A DNA stretch of 28,949 nucleotides from Verrucomicrobiota bacterium (GTDB taxonomy: Bacteria; Verrucomicrobiota; Verrucomicrobiia; Limisphaerales; JAFMIX01), in the NCBI GenBank assembly GCA_026397895.1, contig JAPLTZ010000068.1:1-28949 (forward strand), read 5' to 3'. A program made the translations under genes and the position numbers. Below are positions 6,343 through 14,019 of this stretch, piece by piece. Position 1 is the stretch's first letter; each line of letters starts with the position of its first letter. The notes under the pieces were generated by a model. It was not told the DNA's origin. It ran no database searches and worked only from the letters and a program-made list of their open reading frames with translations.

Positions 6343-8238
6343 ATGAAATCCATCTCCAAACTTCTGCTGGCCACGCTGTGTTTGTCCGGCGCGACCGCCT
6401 TCGCCGCCGCCAAGCCCAACGTCATCTTCATCCTCGCCGACGACCTCGGCGCGCACGATGTCGGCTGTTTCGGCAGCACATTTTATGAGACGCCGAACAT
6501 TGACCGGCTCGCCACGCGCGGCGCGAAACTCACCCAGGCCTACGCCGCCAGCCCGTTGTGCTCGCCCACACGCTCCAGCATCCAGACCGGCCAATATCCC
6601 GCCCGCACCGGCATCACCGCGCCCGTCTGCCATCTGAAAGAAGTGCGGCTGCAAAAGGGACTCGAACCCGGCCAGCGCAACATGAGGGTGCTCAACGCCG
6701 CCAGCCTCACGCGGATGAAAACGGAATATTTCACCCTCGCCGAAACCTTCCATGAAGCCGGTTACGCCACCGCGCATTTCGGCAAATGGCATCTCGGCCA
6801 CAATCTGGACAAGGCCGACCGCTACGAGCCGAAAGACCAGGGCTTCGATTCCGATTTCCCGCACACGCCCGCCGCCGCCGGACCGGGCGGCGGCTATCTC
6901 GCGCCATGGAAATTCATCACCAGCCCTGCCCTCGCCGCCCAGCCCGGCGAACACATCGAAGACCGCATGTCGGCGGAAGCCGCCAAATTCATCGCGGCGC
7001 ACAAAGACCGGCCATTCTACCTGAACTACTGCGCCTTCTCCGTGCACGGGCCGTGGAATGCGCGCAAGGATTACATCGAACATTTCCAGTCCAAGGTGGA
7101 CCTGAAAAATCCCCAGCACAACCCGCTCTACGCCGCGATGGTGCGCAGCCTCGACGACGGCGTGGGCCGCCTGCTCGCCGCCGTGGATGCCGCCGGCATC
7201 GCCAGCAACACCATCATCGTCTTCTTCTCCGACAACGGCGGCTATGCCTATCTGCCCAAGGCCACCGACCCCGAAGGCTTCGCGAACGAGCCGGCCACCA
7301 GCAACCTCCCGTTCCGCAGCGGCAAAGCCTCGCTCTACGAAGGCGGCACGCGCGAGCCCTGCGTCGTCGTCTGGCCGGACAAAATCCAGCCCGGCACCGT
7401 TAACGAATCCTTGTTCCAGAGCGTGGATTTCTACCCCACGCTGCTCGCCATGTGCGGCCTCAAGCCCCACGCCGACGTGAAGCTCGACGGCTTCGACCAG
7501 ACCGGCATGCTGCTCGGCCAAGGCGACACGCGCGACCGCGTCTTCTGCCATTTCCCGCACGGCGGCGCGAACTCGGCGGAACACATGCCCGGCTTCAAGC
7601 CCGGCACTTACGTCCGGCGCGGCGATTGGAAACTCATCCGCTTCTTCGCCGACAACGACCACGGCAGCGACCGCCTCGAACTCTACAACCTCCGCGATGA
7701 CATCGGTGAATTGAACAACGTCGCCGCCGCCAACCCTGAACTCGTCACGGAACTCAACGCCCTCATCACCGACTTCCTGCGCGACACCGAGGCCGTCATT
7801 CCCATCCGCAACCCGGCTTACAAACCCGTCGCCGCCGCTGCGCCCGCCGACCCGCTGCAAGGCGTCAAGCCGCACGCCTGCAAAGCCGTCGTCAAGGACG
7901 GCATCCTGACCATCACCGGCACGAACGGCGTGCCGTTCCTCGGGATGGGCGCGGGCGACAACCACGGCCCGGTGACCGTCCGCTTCCGCGCCCGCTGCGC
8001 CGGCGGCGGCGAGGGCAAGGTGGAATGGCTCATCACCGGCAAAGAAAAAGCGGCCGGCAAAGCCAGCTCCGCGCCCTTCACCCTGACCGGCGGCGACTGG
8101 CAGGAATACACCGTCCACCTTCCGGCGAAAGAGCCGGTGGCCATCGTCCGACTCTATCCGCCCGCCCAGAAACAGCCGGTGGAGATTGACTGGCTAGAAA
8201 TCCAGGGCGGCAAGAAACCGCAGCGCCGGGATTTTTGA
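6343..8238 (+). CDS. Secreted sulfatase (arylsulfatase family S1)
   Basis: The 631-residue protein has a Sec signal peptide (about residues 1-22, ending in AFA) and the sulfatase fold. Metal ligands D33-D34 lie in IFILADDLGAHD. The formylglycine-forming Cys is C73 in PLCSPTRSSIQTGQ, matching C-x-P-x-R. GKWHLGH gives K148 and H150, and FFSDNGGY gives D297 and N298. It hydrolyses sulfate esters, probably on an algal or animal polysaccharide, in the periplasm or outside the cell. Activation needs a formylglycine-generating enzyme, which is not in the window. Residues from about 500 to 631 form an extra beta-rich C-terminal region (ending ...VEIDWLEIQGGKK) that resembles a carbohydrate-binding jelly roll; this is inferred from its pattern only. 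Confidence 0.93.
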   Translation: MKSISKLLLATLCLSGATAFAAAKPNVIFILADDLGAHDVGCFGSTFYETPNIDRLATRGAKLTQAYAASPLCSPTRSSIQTGQYPARTGITAPVCHLKEVRLQKGLEPGQRNMRVLNAASLTRMKTEYFTLAETFHEAGYATAHFGKWHLGHNLDKADRYEPKDQGFDSDFPHTPAAAGPGGGYLAPWKFITSPALAAQPGEHIEDRMSAEAAKFIAAHKDRPFYLNYCAFSVHGPWNARKDYIEHFQSKVDLKNPQHNPLYAAMVRSLDDGVGRLLAAVDAAGIASNTIIVFFSDNGGYAYLPKATDPEGFANEPATSNLPFRSGKASLYEGGTREPCVVVWPDKIQPGTVNESLFQSVDFYPTLLAMCGLKPHADVKLDGFDQTGMLLGQGDTRDRVFCHFPHGGANSAEHMPGFKPGTYVRRGDWKLIRFFADNDHGSDRLELYNLRDDIGELNNVAAANPELVTELNALITDFLRDTEAVIPIRNPAYKPVAAAAPADPLQGVKPHACKAVVKDGILTITGTNGVPFLGMGAGDNHGPVTVRFRARCAGGGEGKVEWLITGKEKAAGKASSAPFTLTGGDWQEYTVHLPAKEPVAIVRLYPPAQKQPVEIDWLEIQGGKKPQRRDF

Positions 8239-8263
8239 CGCTTCCACGACGAAACGACCGGAT

Positions 8264-8295
8264 TCGGGACGGAGAACCTCCGCTCCCGATTTTTT
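8264..8295 (+). terminator. Intrinsic terminator after the sulfatase gene
   Basis: Arms TCGGGA-C-GGAG (8264-8274) and CTCC-GC-TCCCGA (8278-8289) pair with a three-base loop and a one-base bulge, followed by six T residues (8290-8295). The element lies 26 bases after the sulfatase stop and separates it from guaA. Confidence 0.8.
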
Positions 8296-8348
8296 CTCTC
8301 GCAAAACCGCGCCCGCGTCACGACAATCCGCCTTCGGTTTTCAATTTC

Positions 8349-9890
8349 ATGAACGAACAGATTGTCATCCTCGATTTCGGCTCGCAATACACGCAGGTCA
8401 TCGCCCGGCGCGTGCGCGAGTGCAACGTCTATTCCACCATCCTGCACTTCAACACGCCCGCCGCCGAGATCGCGCGGCTCAAGCCCAGCGGCATCATCCT
8501 CTCCGGCGGGCCGTCGAGCGTGTATTCGCCCAAGGCGCCGCTGCCGGACAAGAACATCTTCGCGCTCGGCGTGCCCGTGCTGGGAGTCTGTTTCGGCGTG
8601 CAGCTCTTCGCGCAATTCCTCGGCGGCAAGGTCGAGAAAGGCCAGAAGCGCGAATACGGCAAGGGCACGCTCACCATCAAGGACAAGTCCTGCGCGCTGT
8701 TCGCCAAGCTGCCCGCGAGCTTGCAGGTCTGGAATTCCCACGGCGACAAGCTCACGAAAATCCCCAACGGCTTCAAGCCCGTCGCCGTCACGGAAAATTC
8801 CGAATACGCCGCCATCGAGAACCGCGCCAAGAAATTCTTCGGCCTCCAGTTTCACCCCGAAGTCGTCCACACGCCGCGCGGACGCGAGATCATCGCCAAC
8901 TTCGTCCACGGCGTCTGCGGCTGCGGCAGGAACTGCAACATGCGCAATTACCTCGAGCAAGCCGTCGCGGAAATCCGCGCGCAGGTCGGCAAGGAGCAGG
9001 TCATCCTCGGCCTGAGCGGCGGCGTGGATTCCAGCGTGGCGGCGGCGCTGCTGCACAAGGCCATCGGCGACCAGCTCACCTGCATCTTCGTCAACAACGG
9101 CGTGCTCCGAGCCCGCGAAGCGGACGTGGTGCGGCAGGTGTTCGGCAACCATTTCAAGCTGCGCCTGCAATACGAGGACAAGGCAAAACTGTTCCTCGGC
9201 AAGCTCAAGGGCGTCACCGACCCCGAACGCAAACGCAAGATCATCGGCAAGACGTTCATCGAAGTCTTCCAAGCCGCGACCAAGCGCGCGGGCAAGGCGA
9301 AGTTCCTCGCGCAAGGCACGCTTTACCCCGACGTCATCGAGTCCGTGCCCATCGCCGGCAACCCCGCCGCGCTCATCAAGAGCCATCACAACGTCGGCGG
9401 CCTGCCGAAGAGCATGAGGTTCAAACTCGTCGAGCCGCTGAAAAATCTGTTCAAGGACGAGGTGCGGCTGCTCGGTTTGGAACTCGGCTTGCCGAAAGAA
9501 ATCGTCTATCGCCAGCCGTTCCCCGGGCCGGGCCTCGCCGTGCGCATCCTCGGCGAAGTGACGCCCAAGCGCTGCGAGATTCTCCGCAACGCCGACGCCA
9601 TCGTCGTCGAGGAGATGAAGGCGAGCGGGCTTTACTACAAGATCTGGCAGAGCTTCGCCGTGTTGCTGCCCGTGCGCAGCGTGGGCGTGATGGGCGACGA
9701 ACGCACCTACGATTACACCATCGCCATCCGTGCCGTGGAATCGCAGGACGGCATGACCGCCGACTGGGTGAAGCTGCCCTACGACCTGCTGGAGAAACTC
9801 GCCAGCCGCATCATCAACGAGGTGAAAGGCGTCAACCGCTGCGTGTTCGACATCACCAGCAAGCCGCCGGGGACGATCGAGTGGGAGTAA
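8349..9890 (+). CDS. guaA: GMP synthase (glutamine-hydrolysing)
   Basis: The 513-residue protein converts XMP, glutamine and ATP to GMP. It has an N-terminal class I glutamine amidotransferase domain, with the nucleophile C81 in VLGVCFGVQ and the His/Glu pair H169 and E171 in LQFHPEVVHT. The ATP pyrophosphatase domain follows, with the P-loop LSGGVDSSVAA at about 222. The GMP synthase dimerisation domain ends in the typical KPPGTIEWE. The start MNEQIVILDFGSQYTQ matches the family N-terminus. The upstream in-frame extension to 8235 overlaps the terminator and is not coding. It is a single-copy housekeeping gene of purine synthesis. Confidence 0.97.
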   Translation: MNEQIVILDFGSQYTQVIARRVRECNVYSTILHFNTPAAEIARLKPSGIILSGGPSSVYSPKAPLPDKNIFALGVPVLGVCFGVQLFAQFLGGKVEKGQKREYGKGTLTIKDKSCALFAKLPASLQVWNSHGDKLTKIPNGFKPVAVTENSEYAAIENRAKKFFGLQFHPEVVHTPRGREIIANFVHGVCGCGRNCNMRNYLEQAVAEIRAQVGKEQVILGLSGGVDSSVAAALLHKAIGDQLTCIFVNNGVLRAREADVVRQVFGNHFKLRLQYEDKAKLFLGKLKGVTDPERKRKIIGKTFIEVFQAATKRAGKAKFLAQGTLYPDVIESVPIAGNPAALIKSHHNVGGLPKSMRFKLVEPLKNLFKDEVRLLGLELGLPKEIVYRQPFPGPGLAVRILGEVTPKRCEILRNADAIVVEEMKASGLYYKIWQSFAVLLPVRSVGVMGDERTYDYTIAIRAVESQDGMTADWVKLPYDLLEKLASRIINEVKGVNRCVFDITSKPPGTIEWE

Positions 9891-10016
9891 CGGCGCACGA
9901 CGGTTTTTCCGTCTTCGCAAAATAAGCCAAGCGAAAGCCAACGCACGCGTGGCGGAGTTTAGCTAATGCCTGTCAACTGTGGGCCGCCGGACAGCCGGCG
10001 ATTGAAAAAGGAATTT

Positions 10017-11693
10017 ATGCCCACACGCGACACTGCCAAAACGCATCCCCTGCGCGGGGAAGCCATCCTCCGCGACCCCACGCAAAACAAGGACGCCGCC
10101 TTCACCCGCGAAGAACGCCGCCATCTCGGCCTCGAAGGCCTGTTGCCGCCCGCCGTGCTCACGATGGAACAGCAGGTCGCCATGAGCCTCGGCCAGATTC
10201 TCGCCAAAGCCGAGCCGCTGGAGCAATACATCGGCCTCATCGCGCTCCTCGACCGCAACGAGACGCTTTTCTACCGCCTGCTGATGGAGAATCTCGACCG
10301 CTTCACGCCCGTCGTTTACACGCCCACCGTCGGGCTGGCGTGCCAGAAATACAGCCACATCTACCGCCGGCCCCGCGGGCTGTTCATCACGCCCGAAGAC
10401 CGCGGGCACATCGCCGAACGTTTGCGTGAGTTCCCGCGCCGCGACATCCGCCTCATCGTCGTCACCGACAACGAACGCATCCTCGGTCTCGGCGACCAGG
10501 GCGCGGGCGGCATGGGCATCCCCATCGGCAAGCTCATCCTCTACTCCGTCGGCGCGGGCATCCATCCCTCGCTCTGCCTGCCCATCAGCCTCGACGTCGG
10601 CACGGACAACGCCGAACTGCTCGAAGACCCGTTCTACCTCGGCTACCGCGCCCGGCGGTTGCGCGGCGCGGACTACGATTCGCTCATCGAGGAATTTGTC
10701 GAAGCCGTGAAGACCGTTTTCCCGAACGCGCTGCTGCAATGGGAGGATTTCAAAAAGGGCAACGCCCTCCGCCTCCTCGACCGTTACCAACGCCGCCTGC
10801 CCAGCTTCAACGACGACATCCAAGGCACCGCCGCCGTGACCGTGGCGGGCATTTTCTCCGGCCTGAGCCTCGCCGCGCAAAAACTCCGCGACCAACGCAT
10901 CCTCCTCGTCGGCGCAGGCGCGGCGGGCTTCGGTATCGGCAACCTGCTCGCCGCCGCGTTCAAGGCCGAAGGCGTGAACGCCACGGATATCCGTCGCCGC
11001 CTGCTCTTCCTCGACTCCGGCGGCATCGTCCACACCGGCCGCGGCGAGATGGACACCCACAAACGCGGCGTCGCGTGGAGCGCGGAAGATTTGGCCGCCG
11101 CCGGCATGCCCGCCGCGCTGCCGACGAAGCTCGAGGAAATCATCGCCGCGTTCAAGCCCACCGTGCTCATCGGCACCACCGGCACGCCCGGCGAATTCAC
11201 GCCCGCCGCCATCCGCACGATGGCGACGCATTGCCAGCGCCCGCTCATCTTTCCCTTGAGCAATCCCACCAGCAAAACCGAATGCACGCCCACCGAGGCG
11301 TTGCAAAACTCCGACGGCCGCGCGATGGTCGCCACCGGCTCGCCGTTCGAGCCGGTGCTGTTCAACGGCAAGAAACACGTCATCGGCCAGTGCAACAACT
11401 CGTTCATCTTCCCCGGCGTGGGCTTGGGCGCGCTCGTCGCCGGCGCGGCGCAGATCACGGATTCGATGTTCCTCGCCGCGGCGCGGACGCTCGCGGAATA
11501 CACCGTGGCGCACGCCGCCGGCAGCACCTCGCTCTTCCCGACGCTCGCGCATCTGCGCGCGATCAGCCGCGACATCGGCTTCAAGGTCGCGCAGACCGCG
11601 CGCGACGAAGGCATCGGCCGCAAGCTGGACGACGCCCAACTGCGCGCCGCGCTCGACAAGTTCATCTGGGTGCCCGACTACGCGAAGGCGTGA
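10017..11693 (+). CDS. maeA: NAD-dependent malic enzyme
   Basis: The 558-residue protein is of the large malic enzyme type (MaeA/SfcA and eukaryotic forms, about 560 residues). It decarboxylates malate to pyruvate with reduction of NAD(P). Landmarks are the catalytic Tyr in VVYTPTVGLACQ (about Y101), LGLGDQGAGGMGIPIGKL with the catalytic Lys (about K172), FNDDIQGTA in the metal site and the Rossmann motif VGAGAAGFGIGNL. The C-terminal domain contains FIFPGVGLGA. AAGGAA lies six bases before the ATG at 10017, so this start is chosen over an in-frame ATG at 9966 that would add 17 unrelated residues. The cofactor preference for NAD is family-based inference. Confidence 0.95.
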   Translation: MPTRDTAKTHPLRGEAILRDPTQNKDAAFTREERRHLGLEGLLPPAVLTMEQQVAMSLGQILAKAEPLEQYIGLIALLDRNETLFYRLLMENLDRFTPVVYTPTVGLACQKYSHIYRRPRGLFITPEDRGHIAERLREFPRRDIRLIVVTDNERILGLGDQGAGGMGIPIGKLILYSVGAGIHPSLCLPISLDVGTDNAELLEDPFYLGYRARRLRGADYDSLIEEFVEAVKTVFPNALLQWEDFKKGNALRLLDRYQRRLPSFNDDIQGTAAVTVAGIFSGLSLAAQKLRDQRILLVGAGAAGFGIGNLLAAAFKAEGVNATDIRRRLLFLDSGGIVHTGRGEMDTHKRGVAWSAEDLAAAGMPAALPTKLEEIIAAFKPTVLIGTTGTPGEFTPAAIRTMATHCQRPLIFPLSNPTSKTECTPTEALQNSDGRAMVATGSPFEPVLFNGKKHVIGQCNNSFIFPGVGLGALVAGAAQITDSMFLAAARTLAEYTVAHAAGSTSLFPTLAHLRAISRDIGFKVAQTARDEGIGRKLDDAQLRAALDKFIWVPDYAKA

Positions 11694-11707
11694 CGCTGGG
11701 CATTTCG

Positions 11708-11773
11708 AACCACAAAGACACAAAGGCACAAAGCCCAAGTGTTCAACCTTGGTGACTTCGTGCCTTTGTGGTT
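11708..11773. repeat. Inverted repeat between convergent genes (possible two-way terminator)
   Basis: The left arm starts aaccacaaagacacaaagg (11708-) and the right arm reads gtgcctttgtggtt (to 11773). The arms pair over about 18 bases if the internal 8-base duplication gacacaaa is looped out. An inner CCAAG/CTTGG pair lies at 11735-11739 and 11748-11752. The element occupies most of the gap between the convergent malic enzyme and DUF2934 genes, where it could stop transcription from both sides. Its cacaaag-type wording is familiar from dispersed repeats in Verrucomicrobia and Planctomycetes genomes; this comparison is from memory, not a search. Confidence 0.7.
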
Positions 11774-11791
11774 AAGAACCGCCGGCGACGG

Positions 11792-12067
11792 TCAGGCCGC
11801 CTTCAATTCCTGCTCCGCGAGCAACCAGTGTTCGCGTTCCTTGCCGGTGGGCCGCCCCGCCTGTTCCCAGATGAAATACGCACGGCGGGCAATCAGCTCG
11901 GCGGTGATGCGCGGCGCGGGCGCAGCGGCGGCAACGGGCTTGGGCGCGCTGGTTTTGGCGGGCTTGGCCGCAGGCGTTTTGGCCTTGGGGGCGGGCGCGG
12001 CGGCGATGGCGCGTTTGGCTTTCGGCGCGGTGGTTTTCTTGGTTTTGATGACCTTGGCAGTTTTCAT
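11792..12067 (-). CDS. DUF2934 protein with lysine/alanine/proline-rich histone-like tail
   Basis: The 91-residue protein has two parts. Residues 1 to about 52 are almost only Lys, Ala, Pro and Thr (KAKRAIAAAPAPKAKTPAAK and similar), like histone H1 tails or bacterial nucleoid proteins. Residues 53-91 (ITAELIARRAYFIWEQAGRP, then EREHWLLAEQEL) are a DUF2934 domain, whose core I-x-x-R-A-Y-x-I-W-E-x-x-G-x-P and terminal HWLxAE are all present. DUF2934 has no known function. The tail suggests binding to nucleic acid or another polyanion. It converges with the malic enzyme gene. Confidence 0.85.
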   Translation of the reverse strand: MKTAKVIKTKKTTAPKAKRAIAAAPAPKAKTPAAKPAKTSAPKPVAAAAPAPRITAELIARRAYFIWEQAGRPTGKEREHWLLAEQELKAA

Positions 12068-12250
12068 GATGATGATGCGGTTGTTGGTTGACCGGCCTTT
12101 CAGCCGGGGCAGCCATTGGGTATGGGCTGCGAAGTTCGGAAGCTCTCCTTGACCGGGAAGCTACCGGAAAACCTCGCGCCCGTCCAGACCGGATAAATTC
12201 AAGCTGTTGGCAGACCCTCTGGCGACGGCGGGAAATTGCGCCGCTACTTT

Positions 12251-12472
12251 TTAGGCGTTTTCAACAAGCCGCGACAGCCTGACATTGAGGGCTTGAGCCA
12301 AGCGGGCAAGTTTATCGAGCGAAATATTCTCCCGTCCACGCTCAATTTCAGAAAGGTAAGGCCAGCTCAAATCCGCCTTTTCGGCCAGTTTTTCCAAGGT
12401 CAGGCCCGCATCGGTTCGGCACGTGCGGATGTTACTCCCCACGATCTCCCGATGTTTGGCGGCATGAGCCAT
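12251..12472 (-). CDS. XRE-family transcriptional regulator (controller-like)
   Basis: The 73-residue protein is essentially one helix-turn-helix domain: NIRTCRTDAGLTLEKLAEKA, then LSWPYLSEIERGRENISLDKL and a short C-terminal helix. This size and layout match XRE regulators and the C (controller) proteins of type II restriction-modification systems, which bind a palindrome in their own promoter region and time expression of methylase and nuclease. The start at 12472 (MAHAAKHREIVG) gives a typical family N-terminus; the frame is open further upstream but that part has foreign composition. It is divergent from the methyltransferase gene, with a near-perfect palindrome in the shared 95-bp gap. 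A controller role is inferred from position and size. Confidence 0.85.
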   Translation of the reverse strand: MAHAAKHREIVGSNIRTCRTDAGLTLEKLAEKADLSWPYLSEIERGRENISLDKLARLAQALNVRLSRLVENA

Positions 12473-12503
12473 TGGAACAGCAAACCCGAATTTGGATGCG
12501 GGG

Positions 12504-12525
12504 AACATTCGACATATCGAATGTT
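12504..12525. promoter_or_regulatory. Palindromic operator candidate between XRE gene and methyltransferase
   Basis: Nine-base arms AACATTCGA and TCGAATGTT are perfect inverted repeats around a four-base centre CATA. The site lies 31 bases upstream of the XRE start and 42 bases upstream of the methyltransferase start, where both promoters must be. Dimeric XRE and controller proteins bind sites of this size. No clear -35/-10 pair could be assigned in either direction. Confidence 0.65.
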
Positions 12526-12532
12526 TAGGCTT

Positions 12533-12643
12533 GATCCTTTTTGTTGGATCGGGATCGATCCACAGGAATGTCTGAAAAGTCCGGGCGGAAGCGTTCTTCA
12601 CCGAAAGCCGCCAGCAGCAAGCGGCCAGATCAGAGATCCGATC
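12533..12643. promoter_or_regulatory. Cluster of seven GATC sites at the methyltransferase start
   Basis: GATC occurs at 12533, 12547, 12553, 12557, 12628, 12635 and 12640. Four lie in the 28 bases just upstream of the coding region, including the palindrome GGATCGATCC at 12552-12561, and three lie in the first 76 coding bases. From 12644 to 13887 there is no GATC at all. If the methyltransferase modifies GATC, as many D12-class enzymes do, the cluster would let methylation feed back on its own expression. Confidence 0.5.
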
Positions 12644-13614
12644 CAAAACCCGTCCGCTACAAAATCCGCCGTAAGATTCCCGCTCCGTCACTGCACAAGC
12701 CCGAAGCCAACGGCAGGTTTAACGACGAACAAGTCTCCATCCCCTTCGTCCTCGCGCGCGGGGTTAGTCGCGAGGCGCAGCCGTTTCTGAAATGGGTCGG
12801 CGGCAAGGCGCAACTCCTCGCACAGTTCGACGAATTTTTTCCGACGGAAATCACCCGCTACTTCGAGCCGTTCAGCGGCGGCGGCGCGGTGTTTTTCCAC
12901 CTCAAGCATCGCTTTCCGAAAATGAAAGCCTTCCTGCGCGACATCAATCCCGAACTCATCAACACCTACCTCGCTGTCCGCGACTTCCCGCACGAACTCA
13001 TGCGCCGGCTGGACGAACACGCCGCTGAATTCAAAACCAAAGGCGACGACTATTTTTACTTCGTCCGCGCCCAGCACCATCTGACCGGCGACGACAGGAA
13101 AATCGTGGAACGCGCCGCCCGCATGATTTTCCTCAACAAGACCTGCTTCAACGGCCTCTGGCGCGTCAACGCCCGCGACGAATTCAATGTTCCCGTTGGC
13201 TCAAACAAAAATCCCGGCCTTTACAACGAGGAAAACATCCTTGCTGCAAGCCGTGCGCTGGATGGCGTGGATTTGGTCGTGCAGGATTTTCGCAAAACCC
13301 TCAATCAAACCCGGCCCGGCGACTTCGCCTACGTTGACCCGCCGTATTATCCCGTCTCCGCCACCGCCAGCTTTACATCCTACGCCAAGGAAGATTTTGG
13401 CGAGGGCGAACAGCGCGAACTCCACGCCGTCTTTGCCGAAGCCGCCCGGCGCGGCGCGCGTCTGATGCTTTCCAATTCCGACACGCCCTTCATCCGCAAA
13501 CTCTACCGCGACTTTCAAATCCACACCGTGCAGGCCCGCCGCGCCATCAACTGCGACGGCTCAAAACGCGGCCACGTCAACGAGGTCGTCGTGACAAATT
13601 TAACCAACGAATAA
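12568..13614 (+). CDS. D12-class N6-adenine DNA methyltransferase (Dam-like)
   Basis: The 348-residue protein transfers a methyl group from S-adenosylmethionine to adenine in a DNA site. The D12 (alpha-type) order is clear: PFLKWVGGKAQLL at about residues 72-84, the AdoMet-binding FEPFSGGGAVFF at about 99-110 and the catalytic D257-P-P-Y-Y in YVDPPYYPVS. The C-terminal part contains RRAINCDGSKRGHVNEVVV. Many relatives (Dam, DpnII methylase) recognise GATC, but others in the class recognise different sites. Residues 1-70 are an unusual basic, Ser/Lys/Arg-rich extension. AGGA abuts the ATG directly, so translation may begin differently. It is followed after four bases by a small nuclease gene. 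Confidence 0.93.
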   Translation: MSEKSGRKRSSPKAASSKRPDQRSDPKPVRYKIRRKIPAPSLHKPEANGRFNDEQVSIPFVLARGVSREAQPFLKWVGGKAQLLAQFDEFFPTEITRYFEPFSGGGAVFFHLKHRFPKMKAFLRDINPELINTYLAVRDFPHELMRRLDEHAAEFKTKGDDYFYFVRAQHHLTGDDRKIVERAARMIFLNKTCFNGLWRVNARDEFNVPVGSNKNPGLYNEENILAASRALDGVDLVVQDFRKTLNQTRPGDFAYVDPPYYPVSATASFTSYAKEDFGEGEQRELHAVFAEAARRGARLMLSNSDTPFIRKLYRDFQIHTVQARRAINCDGSKRGHVNEVVVTNLTNE

Positions 13615-13618
13615 AATT

Positions 13619-14017
13619 ATGTCTGGGAAAGCAACCGCAGTTAAAGCCGGAGACGATTTGGTCAAAGAGGTAATCAAGATTGCCACCAAACTCGGACTCG
13701 AAACAAAAGAACAATTTCATGTTGCCCGAAGAATCTGGGGCGCTAACCGGAACATTGATGTCATTCTGATTGATTCTAAAACGCGCAAAACACTTGGCGT
13801 TGAATGTAAATTTCAAGGCGGTGGCGGCTCCGCAGAAGAAAAGATTCCCGCCACCATCCAAGACATTGAAGCTTGGCCGATTCCGGGGATCGTCGTTTTC
13901 GCCGGTGAAGGTTTCACGGAAAACATGCGGTCGTTTTTGATTTCCACCGGCAAGGCCGTTGAGCTGAACGAACTTGAACCGTGGCTGCGGCTATTCTTCG
14001 GTCTGCCGCTGGAATAG
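13619..14017 (+). CDS. PD-(D/E)XK nuclease-superfamily protein (candidate restriction endonuclease)
   Basis: The 132-residue protein has the catalytic pattern of PD-(D/E)XK nucleases: D47 in NIDVILIDSKTRK and E62-C-K64 in LGVECKFQGGGGSAEE. These are followed by KIPATIQDIEAWPIPGIVVF and a C-terminal GFTENMRSFL segment. The RRIWGANRNID run before the Asp is typical of this small family found beside DNA methylases and in phages. It begins four bases after the methyltransferase stop, so it is co-transcribed. It is visibly more A+T-rich than the chromosomal genes nearby. As the partner of the methylase it is the natural restriction enzyme, though 132 residues is short for one; another DNA-processing role is possible. 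Confidence 0.8.
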   Translation: MSGKATAVKAGDDLVKEVIKIATKLGLETKEQFHVARRIWGANRNIDVILIDSKTRKTLGVECKFQGGGGSAEEKIPATIQDIEAWPIPGIVVFAGEGFTENMRSFLISTGKAVELNELEPWLRLFFGLPLE

Positions 14018-14019
14018 CC

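Noticed and set aside
9895..9915. GACGG/CCGTC hairpin after guaA as a terminator
   Set aside because: The stem is only five pairs with the T residues in the loop rather than after it.
8154..9941. 595-residue minus-strand frame opposite guaA, and similar long frames opposite the sulfatase, malic enzyme and aldehyde dehydrogenase genes
   Set aside because: They are antisense shadows of well-recognised genes with GC-rich third positions; no recognisable motifs or ribosome-binding sites.
9966..10016. Upstream ATG that would lengthen the malic enzyme by 17 residues
   Set aside because: AAGGAA is placed correctly for the ATG at 10017 and the extra residues do not resemble the family.
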